From an uncultured Saprospiraceae bacterium (GTDB lineage Bacteria > Bacteroidota > Bacteroidia > Chitinophagales > Saprospiraceae), in the NCBI GenBank assembly GCA_937929945.1, contig CALFUK010000047.1, forward strand, positions 1-40,712: a stretch of 40,712 nt of DNA, read 5' to 3'. The translations under genes and the position numbers were made by a program. Below the pieces are notes generated by a model, which searched no databases, was not told the origin of the DNA, and saw nothing but the letters and a program-made list of their open reading frames with translations. Shown piece by piece: positions 8,122 through 16,833 of the stretch (its first letter is position 1; every line of letters begins with the position of its first letter).

Positions 8122-9435
8122 ATGAATCCATTAAAGCAAAAGTTTTTCGAAAAGTCATCCGCTCTCAAGACAGAAATGAGAGCCTACCTCAAAGAAAAGG
8201 GGGACACCATAGTAGATGAAGTCACTCTAAAGCAAGTCTTTGGCGGTATGAGAGGTGTAAAAAGTATGATCTGGGAAACCTCACAATTGGATGCCGTAGA
8301 AGGAATCAGATTCAGAGGATATTCTATCCCTGAGCTCAGAGAAAAACTACCATCAAGAGATGGCTGCCAAGAACCACTCCCAGAAGGACTATTCTGGCTG
8401 ATGCTCGTAGGCGAAATACCGACACAAGAAGAGGTGAACTGGCTCTGTGATGACTGGGAAAAACGAAACAAAGTACCTCAGCATACCTACGATCTACTCG
8501 ACAGTATGCCAGAAGGCACTCACCCGATGACTCAGCTGATAGCTGCGATCACCGCGACTCAGTCAGAAAGCGTCTTTTCTAAGAGGTACTCAGAGGGCAT
8601 GCCTAAGAGTGATTATTGGGATGCGACCTTTGAGGACGCCATGAATCTGATCGCCAAGCTCCCACTGATCGCCGCTTACATCTATAGAAAAAGCTATCAC
8701 GGCGGGGAACACATCGCACCAGACAACAGCCTGGACTGGGCGGGTAACTTCGCTCATATGCTCGGAGTCTCGGATCATGCTGACTTCGAAAGCTTGATGC
8801 GTCTGTACCTGACCATTCATGCCGATCATGAAGGTGGTAATGCCTCAGCGCACACCGTACACCTCGTAGGGTCCACGCTTAGTGATTCTTACTTATCGCT
8901 GGCAGCTGGCATGTGCTCCCTCGCAGGGCCACTACACGGCTTAGCGAATCAAGAAGTCATCAAATTCATATTTGGCATGGTCGAAGAGTTGGGCACGACT
9001 GACCTCACGAAAGAACAGATAGGTGACTATGTGAAAAAGACCTTAGACAGTGGTAGAGTCATCCCGGGCTATGGACACGCAGTCCTCAGACAGCCTGACC
9101 CTAGATTCACAGCGCAGAAAACATTCGCCAAAAATTATATCAAAGACGATCCATACGTCAATATCGTATGGCAGCTGTTCGAAGTGGTCCCTCCGATCTT
9201 GGACAGCCTTGGTAAAGTCAAGAATCCGTGGCCTAATGTAGACGCTCACTCAGGCGCCATCTTAGTACACTACGGGCTGAAAGAATATACCTACTACACC
9301 GTACTTTTTGGTGTATCCAGAGCCTTAGGTGTCTTATCAGCACTGTGCTGGTCACGAGCCTTAGGATTCCCATTAGAGAGACCTAAGTCACTTACTTTTG
9401 AAGCTATTAAAACCTTTGTAGAAGAAAACGCATAG
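8122..9435 (+). CDS. gltA: Citrate synthase, mitochondrial-like type
   Basis: Condenses acetyl-CoA and oxaloacetate at the entry of the TCA cycle. The 437-residue protein has the three catalytic residues in familiar contexts: His in LAGPLHGLANQEV, His in VIPGYGHAVLR and Asp in NVDAHSGAILVHYG. Several blocks (TIHADHEGGNASAHT, YYTVLFGVSRALGVL, WSRALGFPLERPKS) are strikingly like animal mitochondrial citrate synthase and unlike the hexameric GltA of E. coli. The ATG at 8122 is preferred over the TTG just before it. gcvH follows six bases after the stop, so the two are likely co-transcribed. Confidence 0.95.
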   Translation: MNPLKQKFFEKSSALKTEMRAYLKEKGDTIVDEVTLKQVFGGMRGVKSMIWETSQLDAVEGIRFRGYSIPELREKLPSRDGCQEPLPEGLFWLMLVGEIPTQEEVNWLCDDWEKRNKVPQHTYDLLDSMPEGTHPMTQLIAAITATQSESVFSKRYSEGMPKSDYWDATFEDAMNLIAKLPLIAAYIYRKSYHGGEHIAPDNSLDWAGNFAHMLGVSDHADFESLMRLYLTIHADHEGGNASAHTVHLVGSTLSDSYLSLAAGMCSLAGPLHGLANQEVIKFIFGMVEELGTTDLTKEQIGDYVKKTLDSGRVIPGYGHAVLRQPDPRFTAQKTFAKNYIKDDPYVNIVWQLFEVVPPILDSLGKVKNPWPNVDAHSGAILVHYGLKEYTYYTVLFGVSRALGVLSALCWSRALGFPLERPKSLTFEAIKTFVEENA

Positions 9436-9441
9436 AGTACC

Positions 9442-9834
9442 ATGAACTTACCTGAAGATTTAAAATACACAAAAGAACATGAGTGGATCAAACTCCATGA
9501 CGATAATACGGCTACCGTGGGTATCACTGATTTTGCTCAATCAGAGTTGGGTGAGCTCGTCTATGTAGAAATAGATACCATTGGTGAATCCATCGCTATA
9601 GATGAGGTATTTGGTACCGTAGAAGCAGTGAAAACCACCTCTGATTTATTTATGCCACTGAGCGGTAAGATCTTAGAATTCAATCCTAAGCTCGATGAAA
9701 ATGAAGAAGATAATCCAGGTCTGATCAATGAAGATCCCTACGGAGATGGCTGGATCGTCAAAATAGAGATCTCAGATGCTTCTCAGGTAGAGGCCTTACT
9801 ATCCGCTGCTGACTATGGGGCGCTCATCGGTTAA
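9442..9834 (+). CDS. gcvH: Glycine cleavage system H protein
   Basis: A 130-residue lipoyl carrier protein that shuttles the aminomethyl group between the P, T and L proteins of the glycine cleavage system. The lipoylation site is K64 in FGTVEAVKTTSDL. The fold signatures YTKEHEWIKL near the N-terminus and NPGLINEDPYGDGWIVKI are present, and the length is normal. It is the second gene after gltA with a six-base gap and no promoter visible between them. The other glycine cleavage genes are not in this window. Confidence 0.95.
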   Translation: MNLPEDLKYTKEHEWIKLHDDNTATVGITDFAQSELGELVYVEIDTIGESIAIDEVFGTVEAVKTTSDLFMPLSGKILEFNPKLDENEEDNPGLINEDPYGDGWIVKIEISDASQVEALLSAADYGALIG

Positions 9835-9908
9835 GTGGTCGTTGATCATTTAAAAATGCAATGCCCCTGTGCATGGTAGCCCACATCGAGCAATAACTAC
9901 AGCTATAT

Positions 9909-9933
9909 GTGTCTTATCATAATGGTAAGACAC
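9909..9933 (+). terminator. Hairpin after gcvH, possible terminator
   Basis: GTGTCTTA (9909-9916) pairs perfectly with TAAGACAC (9926-9933). One G-C and one G-T pair extend the stem to 10 bp around a five-base loop. It lies in the 167-bp gap between gcvH and pckA. A strong U-run is lacking after the stem (CCTCAATTT), so it may be a weak terminator or an mRNA 3'-end structure. Confidence 0.4.
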
Positions 9934-10001
9934 CCTCAATTTATAACCCTACATACTAACCATATTATACCGCAATTAACTTGACCTAACTTAATCGCAA
10001 A

Positions 10002-11624
10002 ATGAAATCATACGGATACAAAAACCCCAACATTGATGCCAGTGCTATTGGCCTTGGCGATACCACTATCTATTGGAATCTGACGCCAGCAGCGCTGATC
10101 GAAAAATCCATCGCTTCAGGAGATGGCATGCTGGCTTCTTCTGGAGCCTTGAAAATAGATACGGGAAAATTCACCGGTAGATCACCAAAAGACCGGTACA
10201 TTGTAAAAGATGGTGTGACAAAAGATAAGGTGGACTGGGGTAAGATCAATCAGCCCATCAGTCCAGAACACTTCGATATTCTAGAGAAAAAAGTCATAGC
10301 CCATCTGGATGCGCAGGAGGAGATATATGCGAGAGATGTGTACGCCTGTGCCAGTAGAAACTACAGGCTGAATGTCAGAGTCTATACGGAGGCGCCATGG
10401 CAAAATCTATTCGCCTATAACATGTTCCTCAGGCCATCAAAGAAAGAAGCACTCTCCATAGATCCAGATTGGCAGATATTCGCTGCTCCGGGACTCTTAG
10501 CTGATCCCGCCACTGATGGCGTGACAGCTGAGAACTTTGCCATCATTAATTTTACGAAAAAGAAAATCATCATTGGCGGGACAGCATACACTGGTGAAAT
10601 CAAGAAAGGTATTTTCTCTGTGCTCAATTTTATCCTGCCGGATGAGCATAACATACTGTCCATGCACTGCTCAGCTAATGTGGGCAAGAAGGGTGATACG
10701 GCTCTCTTCTTTGGGCTATCAGGTACAGGTAAGACGACACTCTCCACTGATCGTGAGCGTAAGCTGATTGGAGATGATGAGCACGCCTGGGCCAGCACCA
10801 GTGTCTTCAATTTTGAAGGCGGATGCTATGCTAAGACGATCGATCTCTCAGAGACTAAGGAACCTCAAATATACAAGGCCATCAAATTCGGTGCACTACT
10901 GGAGAATGTTGGATTCTTTGACAAGGCTAACCGAAATGTAGACTTCAGCGACAGCTCGATCACGCAGAATACCAGAGTCAGCTATCCGATAGATCATATA
11001 GATAACATTGTCTATAATTCCAGAGGAGAGATTCCAGAGAATGTATTCTTCTTGACCTGTGATGCCTTTGGTGTACTACCTCCGATCGCTAAGCTCAATA
11101 CAGAGCAAGCCATGTATCACTTCCTATCTGGCTATACCGCTAAGATAGCTGGGACAGAGGCAGGGGTGAATGAGCCTGAGGCTACTTTCTCTGCGTGCTT
11201 TGGCCTACCCTTCCTGCCACTGAAGCCTACGGTATACGCCGAGCTATTAGGTCAAAAAATAGAAGCTGGTGAGGAAAGACTCAATAAGAAAATCAATGTA
11301 TGGCTGATCAATACTGGCTGGACAGGTGGACCTTATGGGAAAGGCTCTCGAATGGAGTTAGTCTTTACCAGAGCCATGATTAAGGCCGCTCTAGATGGAG
11401 TGCTGGATGATGTAGAATATACGACAGAATCATTCTTCGGCTTAGAGATACCGACATCATGCCCTGATGTGCCAAATGCTCTGTTGATCCCGCGCAATAC
11501 CTGGCCCAATGAAGATGAGTACGATGAGATGGCAGCTAATTTAGTAGGCCTTTTCAGAAGTAATTTTAAAACATACGAATCATACGCTTCGGATAAAATC
11601 AAAGCGGCACTACCATCCAGCTAA
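10002..11624 (+). CDS. pckA: Phosphoenolpyruvate carboxykinase (ATP)
   Basis: Interconverts oxaloacetate and PEP with ATP, for gluconeogenesis or the anaplerotic reverse reaction. The 540-residue length is typical. The kinase P-loop is GLSGTGKTTLS at residues 238-248, and the metal/nucleotide site GDDEHAW lies at 257-263. The substrate loop TGRSPKDRY lies at about 58-66, and ENVGFFD and the C-terminal NTGWTGGPYGKGSRM are also classical. It has its own intergenic region of 167 bp upstream and is followed 15 bases later by the ureohydrolase gene, which may share its transcript. Confidence 0.96.
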   Translation: MKSYGYKNPNIDASAIGLGDTTIYWNLTPAALIEKSIASGDGMLASSGALKIDTGKFTGRSPKDRYIVKDGVTKDKVDWGKINQPISPEHFDILEKKVIAHLDAQEEIYARDVYACASRNYRLNVRVYTEAPWQNLFAYNMFLRPSKKEALSIDPDWQIFAAPGLLADPATDGVTAENFAIINFTKKKIIIGGTAYTGEIKKGIFSVLNFILPDEHNILSMHCSANVGKKGDTALFFGLSGTGKTTLSTDRERKLIGDDEHAWASTSVFNFEGGCYAKTIDLSETKEPQIYKAIKFGALLENVGFFDKANRNVDFSDSSITQNTRVSYPIDHIDNIVYNSRGEIPENVFFLTCDAFGVLPPIAKLNTEQAMYHFLSGYTAKIAGTEAGVNEPEATFSACFGLPFLPLKPTVYAELLGQKIEAGEERLNKKINVWLINTGWTGGPYGKGSRMELVFTRAMIKAALDGVLDDVEYTTESFFGLEIPTSCPDVPNALLIPRNTWPNEDEYDEMAANLVGLFRSNFKTYESYASDKIKAALPSS

Positions 11625-11639
11625 ACCAAAACTACACTT

Positions 11640-12443
11640 ATGCCCAACCGGCCAGTCATTAATCTTATAGGCATACCCTATGATCAAAAATCTTCGTACA
11701 TGCGCGGAGCAGCTGGTGCTCCCAGCAATATACGCTACACGATGAATGACGGGTCATCTAATGACTGGACCGAGACGGGATATAACTTCAGAGCAGATGC
11801 CGACTTCAGAGACTTAGGCGATCTTCAAATCCACGAGCACCAAGATCTATTCAAAGAAATAGCAAGTCGATATCATCCTGAGGAAGCTTTCATTTTCTTA
11901 GGCGGTGACCATTCGATTACCTATCCGATCATCAAGTCAATTCATCAAAAAAGGCAGGGCTTCGACATCCTGCACTTCGATGCGCACACAGACCTGTATC
12001 ACGATTTCGAAGGGGATCAATATTCACATGCTTGCCCATTTGCTCGTATCATGGAGGAAGGGCTTTGTCACAGACTCATACAGGTAGGCATCAGAACAAT
12101 CACGAGACATCAGCAAGAGCAGATCGAGAAGTTTGGCGTAGAGGTTATCACCATGCGTAAGCTGGCGCAAATCCATCAGTTAAAATTGACACGCCCCTTA
12201 TACATCAGCATTGACCTGGATGGCTTCGATCCCGCCTATGCACCTGGCGTATCACACCACGAGCCTGGCGGTCTCATTCCTCGAGAGATCATCAATTACT
12301 TACTTAGTATAGAGCAAGAGATCATAGCGGCCGATATCGTCGAACTCAATCCGCGCAGGGACCACGAGCGCATGACGTCGGCTCTCGCCTACAAGCTGCT
12401 CAAAGAACTGTGCGGTATGATGATCAGGCATCAATCAAATTAA
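11640..12443 (+). CDS. Agmatinase/arginase-family ureohydrolase
   Basis: A 267-residue dimanganese hydrolase. The metal ligands appear in three canonical motifs: GGDHSIT, HFDAHTDLY (DAHxD) and SIDLDGFDPAYAPGVSH (SxDxDxxDPxxxPG). The wording of these motifs is closest to agmatinase-type members, which split agmatine into putrescine and urea. Arginase or formimidoylglutamase activity cannot be ruled out from sequence. It sits 15 bases after pckA in the same direction. No other polyamine or arginine genes are nearby, so the context does not settle the substrate. Confidence 0.88.
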   Translation: MPNRPVINLIGIPYDQKSSYMRGAAGAPSNIRYTMNDGSSNDWTETGYNFRADADFRDLGDLQIHEHQDLFKEIASRYHPEEAFIFLGGDHSITYPIIKSIHQKRQGFDILHFDAHTDLYHDFEGDQYSHACPFARIMEEGLCHRLIQVGIRTITRHQQEQIEKFGVEVITMRKLAQIHQLKLTRPLYISIDLDGFDPAYAPGVSHHEPGGLIPREIINYLLSIEQEIIAADIVELNPRRDHERMTSALAYKLLKELCGMMIRHQSN

Positions 12444-12529
12444 GCTTTATATAAATTCTGCACATTTATTTTCTGGTAATTTTTTAATCCGCATTTACAC
12501 AATTATTTAGTTTTTTATATTGTATTTGC

Positions 12530-12560
12530 TTGCAATAATCAAATTTTATATATAAATTTA
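12530..12560 (+). promoter_or_regulatory. Possible promoter for the 45-residue gene
   Basis: TTG at 12530-12532 is followed after exactly 20 bases by TAAATTTA at 12553-12560, close to the TTG-N(19-20)-TAnnTTTG pattern with one mismatch in the -7 box. It lies in very AT-rich DNA, where chance matches are frequent. Confidence 0.3.
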
Positions 12561-12623
12561 GAAGGTCAATAAAATTTTCTTTTACAGTTGACTCACCAAA
12601 GTTCTGAGTGAATATTTAGAAGA

Positions 12624-12761
12624 ATGGCTTCTATATCTACTGTACGAGAGTCACCATATAAAATACATTGCCACATGGATCCGCCAGGACAGGTAGAGGC
12701 AAAGGATTCTAAACCTTTGCCGCATAAATCTCAACCCAAATCAGTAGTCCTTCTAGCCTAA
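12624..12761 (+). CDS. Possible small protein, 45 residues
   Basis: A short frame from ATG 12624 to TAA 12761 in the 868-bp gap after the ureohydrolase. It begins MASISTVRESPYKIHCHM and is rich in proline, lysine and serine (PPGQVEAKDSKPLPHKSQPK). There is no signal peptide or membrane helix. Support comes from context: a promoter-like site 60-90 bases upstream and a strong terminator about 100 bases downstream frame it as a separate transcript. An 8-bp inverted repeat (GGCAAAGG 12698-12705, CCTTTGCC 12714-12721) lies inside the frame, so the transcript might instead be a structured non-coding RNA. I do not recognise any family. Confidence 0.35.
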   Translation: MASISTVRESPYKIHCHMDPPGQVEAKDSKPLPHKSQPKSVVLLA

Positions 12762-12859
12762 CAAAAATGTACATTGGTTAAGCATCAAAAGTTTCCAATA
12801 CATGGGATTGAATATCTTAAGCTTAGAGATTAGCTGAGATGGTGCAAAAAATAGGATTA

Positions 12860-12892
12860 AACCAGTGCAATTGATGTTGCACTGGTTTTTTA
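12860..12892 (+). terminator. Strong rho-independent terminator
   Basis: AACCAGTGCAA (12860-12870) pairs perfectly over 11 bp with TTGCACTGGTT (12877-12887) around a six-base loop, and runs into a T-tract. It is more than 400 bases after the ureohydrolase stop, so it more likely ends a separate transcript that includes the 12.6-12.76 kb small frame. The stem could also act in the reverse direction. Confidence 0.8.
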
Positions 12893-13311
12893 TTTCAATA
12901 CTCAGCTTTCTAAAAAATGGATTTAATGCTGAATTTAAGTAAAACACACTGGTATTACCATTCTGCGCTAAACTCAAAATAACTATCATCCGCATAGATT
13001 ACTTAGTCTAATGTAAGAGATTATATAGGCCGATATTATCAAGCTCACGGCTTTATGAAAACAGAAAAGCGACTCAAAGTTCTATAGTTAAAAGTTCTAT
13101 CCACGAAGACATACAGACAGTAACTACAAGGGACTGATATAAAGTCACATGTGGATATTCTGTACCATACCAAGCAAAAAGTGAAGTAAACACTAACTAA
13201 GTATTGAGTGTATTCTCCAGCACCCCGATAAGATAAACGTATACACCTGCAAATAAACATCTAAGTAAATACCCTCAGGACTTTTTAAGATTCTTTCCAT
13301 AGATTTATATC
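12893..13311. other. Gene-free stretch upstream of the sugar dehydrogenase
   Basis: I see no convincing gene here. Two minus-strand frames of 70-80 codons lack family features. A short direct repeat (AAAGTTCTAT twice near 13075-13100) is the only structure noticed. The promoter of the sugar dehydrogenase gene should lie near its right end but no good -7 box is visible. Confidence 0.5.
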
Positions 13312-14679
13312 ATGAGTATACTTAAGATAACATTGTTCAGTTTTGCCTGTCTGTTTACCATAGGCTCTTTTGCTCAAGGCCAGCCAGAATTCATCGAAAT
13401 AGAAGACGGATTCTCTCAGCCTGTAGGCATTGTGAATGCCGGTGATGGCAGCGATCGACTATTCGTCGTAGAGCGTGAAGGCGTCATCCGTATTATAGAT
13501 AACAGCACGGAGAGAAACAAGCTCAGCGATCCATTCTTAGACATTCGAGGTATTGTAAATGATTTCGGCGGCGAAGAAGGACTCTTAGGCCTTGCCTTTC
13601 ATCCAGATTATAAGACGAATGGCTACTTCTATGTGAATTATATTTTTGATTCAACAGGAAATCAGGATGACCAGACAAGAATATCAAGGTTCTCGACCCT
13701 GAGTGATCCTAATAAAGCTGACCCTAACTCAGAGCTCGTACTATTAGATATCCCACAGCCCAGAAACAATCATAATGCAGGCGATATGCATTTCGGGCCT
13801 GATGGCTATCTCTACATCGCTACTGGTGACGGAGGTGGAGGCGGCGATCCATTCGGCAATGGACAAAACCTGAATACGCTACTGAGCTGTATCCTAAGGA
13901 TCGATGTCGACAACCAGTCCGGAGGCAATAACTATGCGATACCGCCAGACAATCCATTCATCAATACGCCATCTGCCGGACCTGAAATATGGACCTATGG
14001 GCTGCGCAATCCTTGGAGAATCAGCTTTGACCCTGCAAATGGTGACCTATACATAGCTGATGTAGGGCAAGTGGCTCGAGAAGAGGTGAGCATCATCTCA
14101 GCAGGCCAAGCGGGACTGAATCTCGGCTGGCCATGCAGAGAAGGCTTCATAGCATACAGTAATGCACCTGCGAACTGCGGCATTAACTATCATGAGCCTA
14201 TTTTTGATTATGTCAGAACGAAGGGAAGATCCATCACAGGAGGACATGTGTATAGAGGCGCCAGCTTTCCAAATTTTACTGGCTGGTATTTTGCTATGGA
14301 CTACGTCACGCATCGACTATTCCAATATAAGTCTGGACAGCTAGTAGAGCTACAAGTGCCTAACATCAGAAGCATAACAAGCTTCGGAAGATCAGAAGCT
14401 GGAGAGATGTATGTGGCATCTGTGAAAAATGGAACTGGCAACAACTTTAATGGGACCATCTATCGCCTCATTGATAGAGCTGCCTGTCCATTAACTCTCA
14501 ATATCCCAACAGTGACATCCCCGCGAAATACGGCTGAGCAATCCATCATCTCCGATGCTCAAATCGCAAGTGGTGATCAGGTATACTACGGTGCTCCTGT
14601 AGTAGAATTGCTAAGTGGATTTTGCGTACCAAGCTTAGCACAGTTTGAGGTAGACCATAAGATCTGTGGCGCTCATTAA
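13312..14679 (+). CDS. Secreted PQQ-dependent sugar dehydrogenase-like protein
   Basis: A 455-residue exported protein. A signal peptide (SILKITLFSFACLFTIGSFAQ) leads into a six-bladed propeller of the soluble aldose dehydrogenase / glucose-sorbosone dehydrogenase family. Family motifs include GFSQPVGIVNAGDGSDRLFV, GGEEGLLGLAFHPDY, NNHNAGDMHFGPDGYLYIATGDGG (the His-containing PQQ site) and ETWTYGLRNPWR-like EIWTYGLRNPWRISFDP. After the propeller, about 60 residues (DAQIASGDQVYYGAPVVELL, GFCVPSLAQFEV) resemble the '3-coathanger' C-terminal domain of Bacteroidota secreted proteins. It probably oxidises sugars to lactones in the periplasm or outside. The M20 gene follows 13 bases later. Confidence 0.88.
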   Translation: MSILKITLFSFACLFTIGSFAQGQPEFIEIEDGFSQPVGIVNAGDGSDRLFVVEREGVIRIIDNSTERNKLSDPFLDIRGIVNDFGGEEGLLGLAFHPDYKTNGYFYVNYIFDSTGNQDDQTRISRFSTLSDPNKADPNSELVLLDIPQPRNNHNAGDMHFGPDGYLYIATGDGGGGGDPFGNGQNLNTLLSCILRIDVDNQSGGNNYAIPPDNPFINTPSAGPEIWTYGLRNPWRISFDPANGDLYIADVGQVAREEVSIISAGQAGLNLGWPCREGFIAYSNAPANCGINYHEPIFDYVRTKGRSITGGHVYRGASFPNFTGWYFAMDYVTHRLFQYKSGQLVELQVPNIRSITSFGRSEAGEMYVASVKNGTGNNFNGTIYRLIDRAACPLTLNIPTVTSPRNTAEQSIISDAQIASGDQVYYGAPVVELLSGFCVPSLAQFEVDHKICGAH

Positions 14680-14692
14680 ATAAAATGATGCG

Positions 14693-15823
14693 ATGCTAAA
14701 AGAACTCATAGCGCTGAGACACGAGCTGCATCAACTTGCAGAGCTATCAGGGCAAGAGAAACAAACTGCTGAAAGAATAAAGCGTGAGCTGGCCCTGACC
14801 TCTCCTGATAGTTTATTAGATTCTGTAGGCGGACATGGCCTCATGGCAACATTCGATTCTGGCAGACCTGGACCTCACTTGCTATTCAGAGCAGATATTG
14901 ATGCACTTCCAATACCAGAAGCTAATGACATAACATATCGGTCACAGACGGATGGCGTATCGCATAAGTGTGGCCATGATGGACATGCGACCATGCTGAT
15001 CGGCTTAGCGAAAAGGCTACAGAAAGAGCCGATGGCATCAGGTAGATGCACCCTACTCTTCCAGCCTGCTGAAGAGACAGGTGAAGGGGCGAAGGCTGTG
15101 CTTGCAGATGATCGGTTTAAGAAGCAGACATTTGACCAGGCATTCGCACTGCATAATATTCCAGGCTATGCTAAGGGAAAAATCCTCTGTCGATCAGGCA
15201 GCTTCAATCCATCCGTGATCAGCTGCATCATCAGACTTCAAGGACAGACGGCTCACGCTGCCCAGCCAGAACAGGGCATCAATCCTGACCTGGCAGTCGC
15301 CTCGCTCATCACCAAGATAAACCAGCTAAGCAATCATGATCTCCACTCAGAAAATTATCTTAAAGCCACGACCATATGCATCGCACTGGGTGAGCGGGAC
15401 TATGGTATCTCAGCCAGTCGCGCAGAAGTCCACTATACCATCAGGTGCCTGAGCGCTGCTAAGCTAGATACAGCCATAAGTCAAATCAAAAAGCTGACAG
15501 CACAGATAAGCACTCGCCATCAACTGAAGCAGAGCATCGAGTGGCTACATGAATTCACATCTTGCCATAATCACGAGTCAGCAGTACACAGCATAAAAGA
15601 AGTGTGCCGCCAGCTGAGCTACGAATATCAAGAGATGGAGCACCCCTTCGAATGGGGGGAAGACTTTGGGCTATTCACCAGCTCTATCCCTGGTGCCATG
15701 TTTGGCCTTGGCGCTGGCCTGCACACCCCCGCCCTTCACCAAGCTGACTATGACTTCCCCGATGATGTCATAGAGCACGGCGTGAATCTATTTTATGGAT
15801 TGGCTCAGGCGCATTGTAAATAA
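14693..15823 (+). CDS. M20 family amidohydrolase
   Basis: A 376-residue zinc-dependent amidohydrolase of the hippurate / N-acyl-amino-acid hydrolase group. The N-terminal LRHELHQLAELSGQE is typical. Metal ligands appear in CGHDGHATMLIG and FQPAEETGEGAKAV, and the HxxPG-like HNIPGYAKG and the late GLGAGLHTPALHQADYDFPD motif are present. The dimerisation insert (TAHAAQPEQGINPDLAVASL) is intact. No signal peptide, so cytoplasmic. It begins 13 bases after the sugar dehydrogenase stop and may share its transcript, although no functional link is obvious. Confidence 0.9.
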   Translation: MLKELIALRHELHQLAELSGQEKQTAERIKRELALTSPDSLLDSVGGHGLMATFDSGRPGPHLLFRADIDALPIPEANDITYRSQTDGVSHKCGHDGHATMLIGLAKRLQKEPMASGRCTLLFQPAEETGEGAKAVLADDRFKKQTFDQAFALHNIPGYAKGKILCRSGSFNPSVISCIIRLQGQTAHAAQPEQGINPDLAVASLITKINQLSNHDLHSENYLKATTICIALGERDYGISASRAEVHYTIRCLSAAKLDTAISQIKKLTAQISTRHQLKQSIEWLHEFTSCHNHESAVHSIKEVCRQLSYEYQEMEHPFEWGEDFGLFTSSIPGAMFGLGAGLHTPALHQADYDFPDDVIEHGVNLFYGLAQAHCK

Positions 15824-15956
15824 TATAGTGCTGTGACATAATAAACTATGCTGACAAATATCAACCGATGGTCAGACCGATGACATTTCAAAACAAAACC
15901 AACTGATAATAAATACTGTTAGCCCGATGAAAAATATTACGATTCAGAGTACGGTT

Positions 15957-15964
15957 TATCTTTG
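15957..15964 (+). promoter_or_regulatory. -7 promoter box for the DsbA-family gene
   Basis: TATCTTTG fits TAnnTTTG exactly and lies 31 bases before the ATG at 15996. No clear -33 TTG is seen at the expected spacing. Confidence 0.5.
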
Positions 15965-15995
15965 ACCTTAACTGATCGACACTCAGCATTTTAAA

Positions 15996-16796
15996 ATGAA
16001 ACAAATGACAGTAAGATCGATACTATTTTTTATCATTATCACCATGACATCGCTACCGCTTATGAGCCAGAATAAAGAAATAAAAGTACAGTGTGACCCT
16101 GAGACTGGGCTCTGTACCCTACCAGAATTCGAGGGAGCTGCCACCGAGACAGTATGGAGAGAAGGTCAAGAAATCATCTACATAGGCGACCCCATGTGCA
16201 GCTGGTGCTGGGGCATCAGCCCTGAGCTCAATGCACTGCAGCGCTTCGGTACTCAGCAGGGCATCCCACTGACGCTGACCATGGGCGGACTGAGGCCCGG
16301 CGGCGGCGAAGCTTGGAATGATCAATTCAAAAACTTCCTCAAGCACCACTGGCAAGAAGTCAGTGAGAGGAGTGGCCAGCCCTTTGGATATGAGCTCTTT
16401 GAGCTGGAGTCATTTGACTATGATACAGAGCCTGCATGCAGAGCCGTCGTCACTGTCAGACAGATCGATCCCGAGAAGACGCTATCTTTCTATGAATATG
16501 TGCAGCATCACTTCTATGTCAAATCGGAAGATCCAAAACAAGTCGAATTCTACAGACCCATCTGCGAGAAGCTCGGCATCGACTTCACTCAATTCTCTAC
16601 CCTCTTTCCATCGGATGAAATGAAACAGCTGACAGCAGAGGACTTCTCTACCAGCCGATCATGGGGCATCAGAGGATTCCCCAGTGTCATCTACCGAGAT
16701 GGAGATCAGCTCCATCTTATTGCGAGAGGCTACGCTGAGTACGCAGATCTCAAGGCTAATATTGCAGCTATTCAGAAAGAAGCGGATGCAAGATAA
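15996..16796 (+). CDS. Exported DsbA/FrnE-family thioredoxin-fold protein
   Basis: A 266-residue protein with a signal peptide (SILFFIIITMTSLPLMSQ) and a DsbA-type thioredoxin fold containing the helical insertion. The redox motif is C68-S-W-C71 in GDPMCSWCWGISPEL, and the cis-proline loop is GIRGFPSVIY near residue 228. The CSWCWG form is that of the FrnE/DsbA-like branch. A second cysteine pair, CDPETGLC at residues 33-40, lies between the signal and the fold. It likely forms or isomerises disulfides in the periplasm; partners are unknown. A GyrI-like gene follows 37 bases later. Confidence 0.88.
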   Translation: MKQMTVRSILFFIIITMTSLPLMSQNKEIKVQCDPETGLCTLPEFEGAATETVWREGQEIIYIGDPMCSWCWGISPELNALQRFGTQQGIPLTLTMGGLRPGGGEAWNDQFKNFLKHHWQEVSERSGQPFGYELFELESFDYDTEPACRAVVTVRQIDPEKTLSFYEYVQHHFYVKSEDPKQVEFYRPICEKLGIDFTQFSTLFPSDEMKQLTAEDFSTSRSWGIRGFPSVIYRDGDQLHLIARGYAEYADLKANIAAIQKEADAR

Positions 16797-16833
16797 CGCC
16801 TTGTTCATTCTTTAAAATAGAGTAGATTCGGAT

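Noticed and set aside
12684-12750. tRNA-like pattern (GGTAGAG followed by a hairpin with TTCTAAA in the loop)
   Set aside because: The loop has eight bases, there is no T-arm with GGTTC, and no acceptor stem closes. The region also reads as part of a 45-codon frame.
12753-12995. 80-codon minus-strand frame after the small gene
   Set aside because: It runs through the strong terminator and has no family features or plausible start context.
13045-13260. 71-codon minus-strand frame
   Set aside because: Cysteine- and tyrosine-rich composition typical of a random frame in AT-rich DNA, with no neighbour or leader support.
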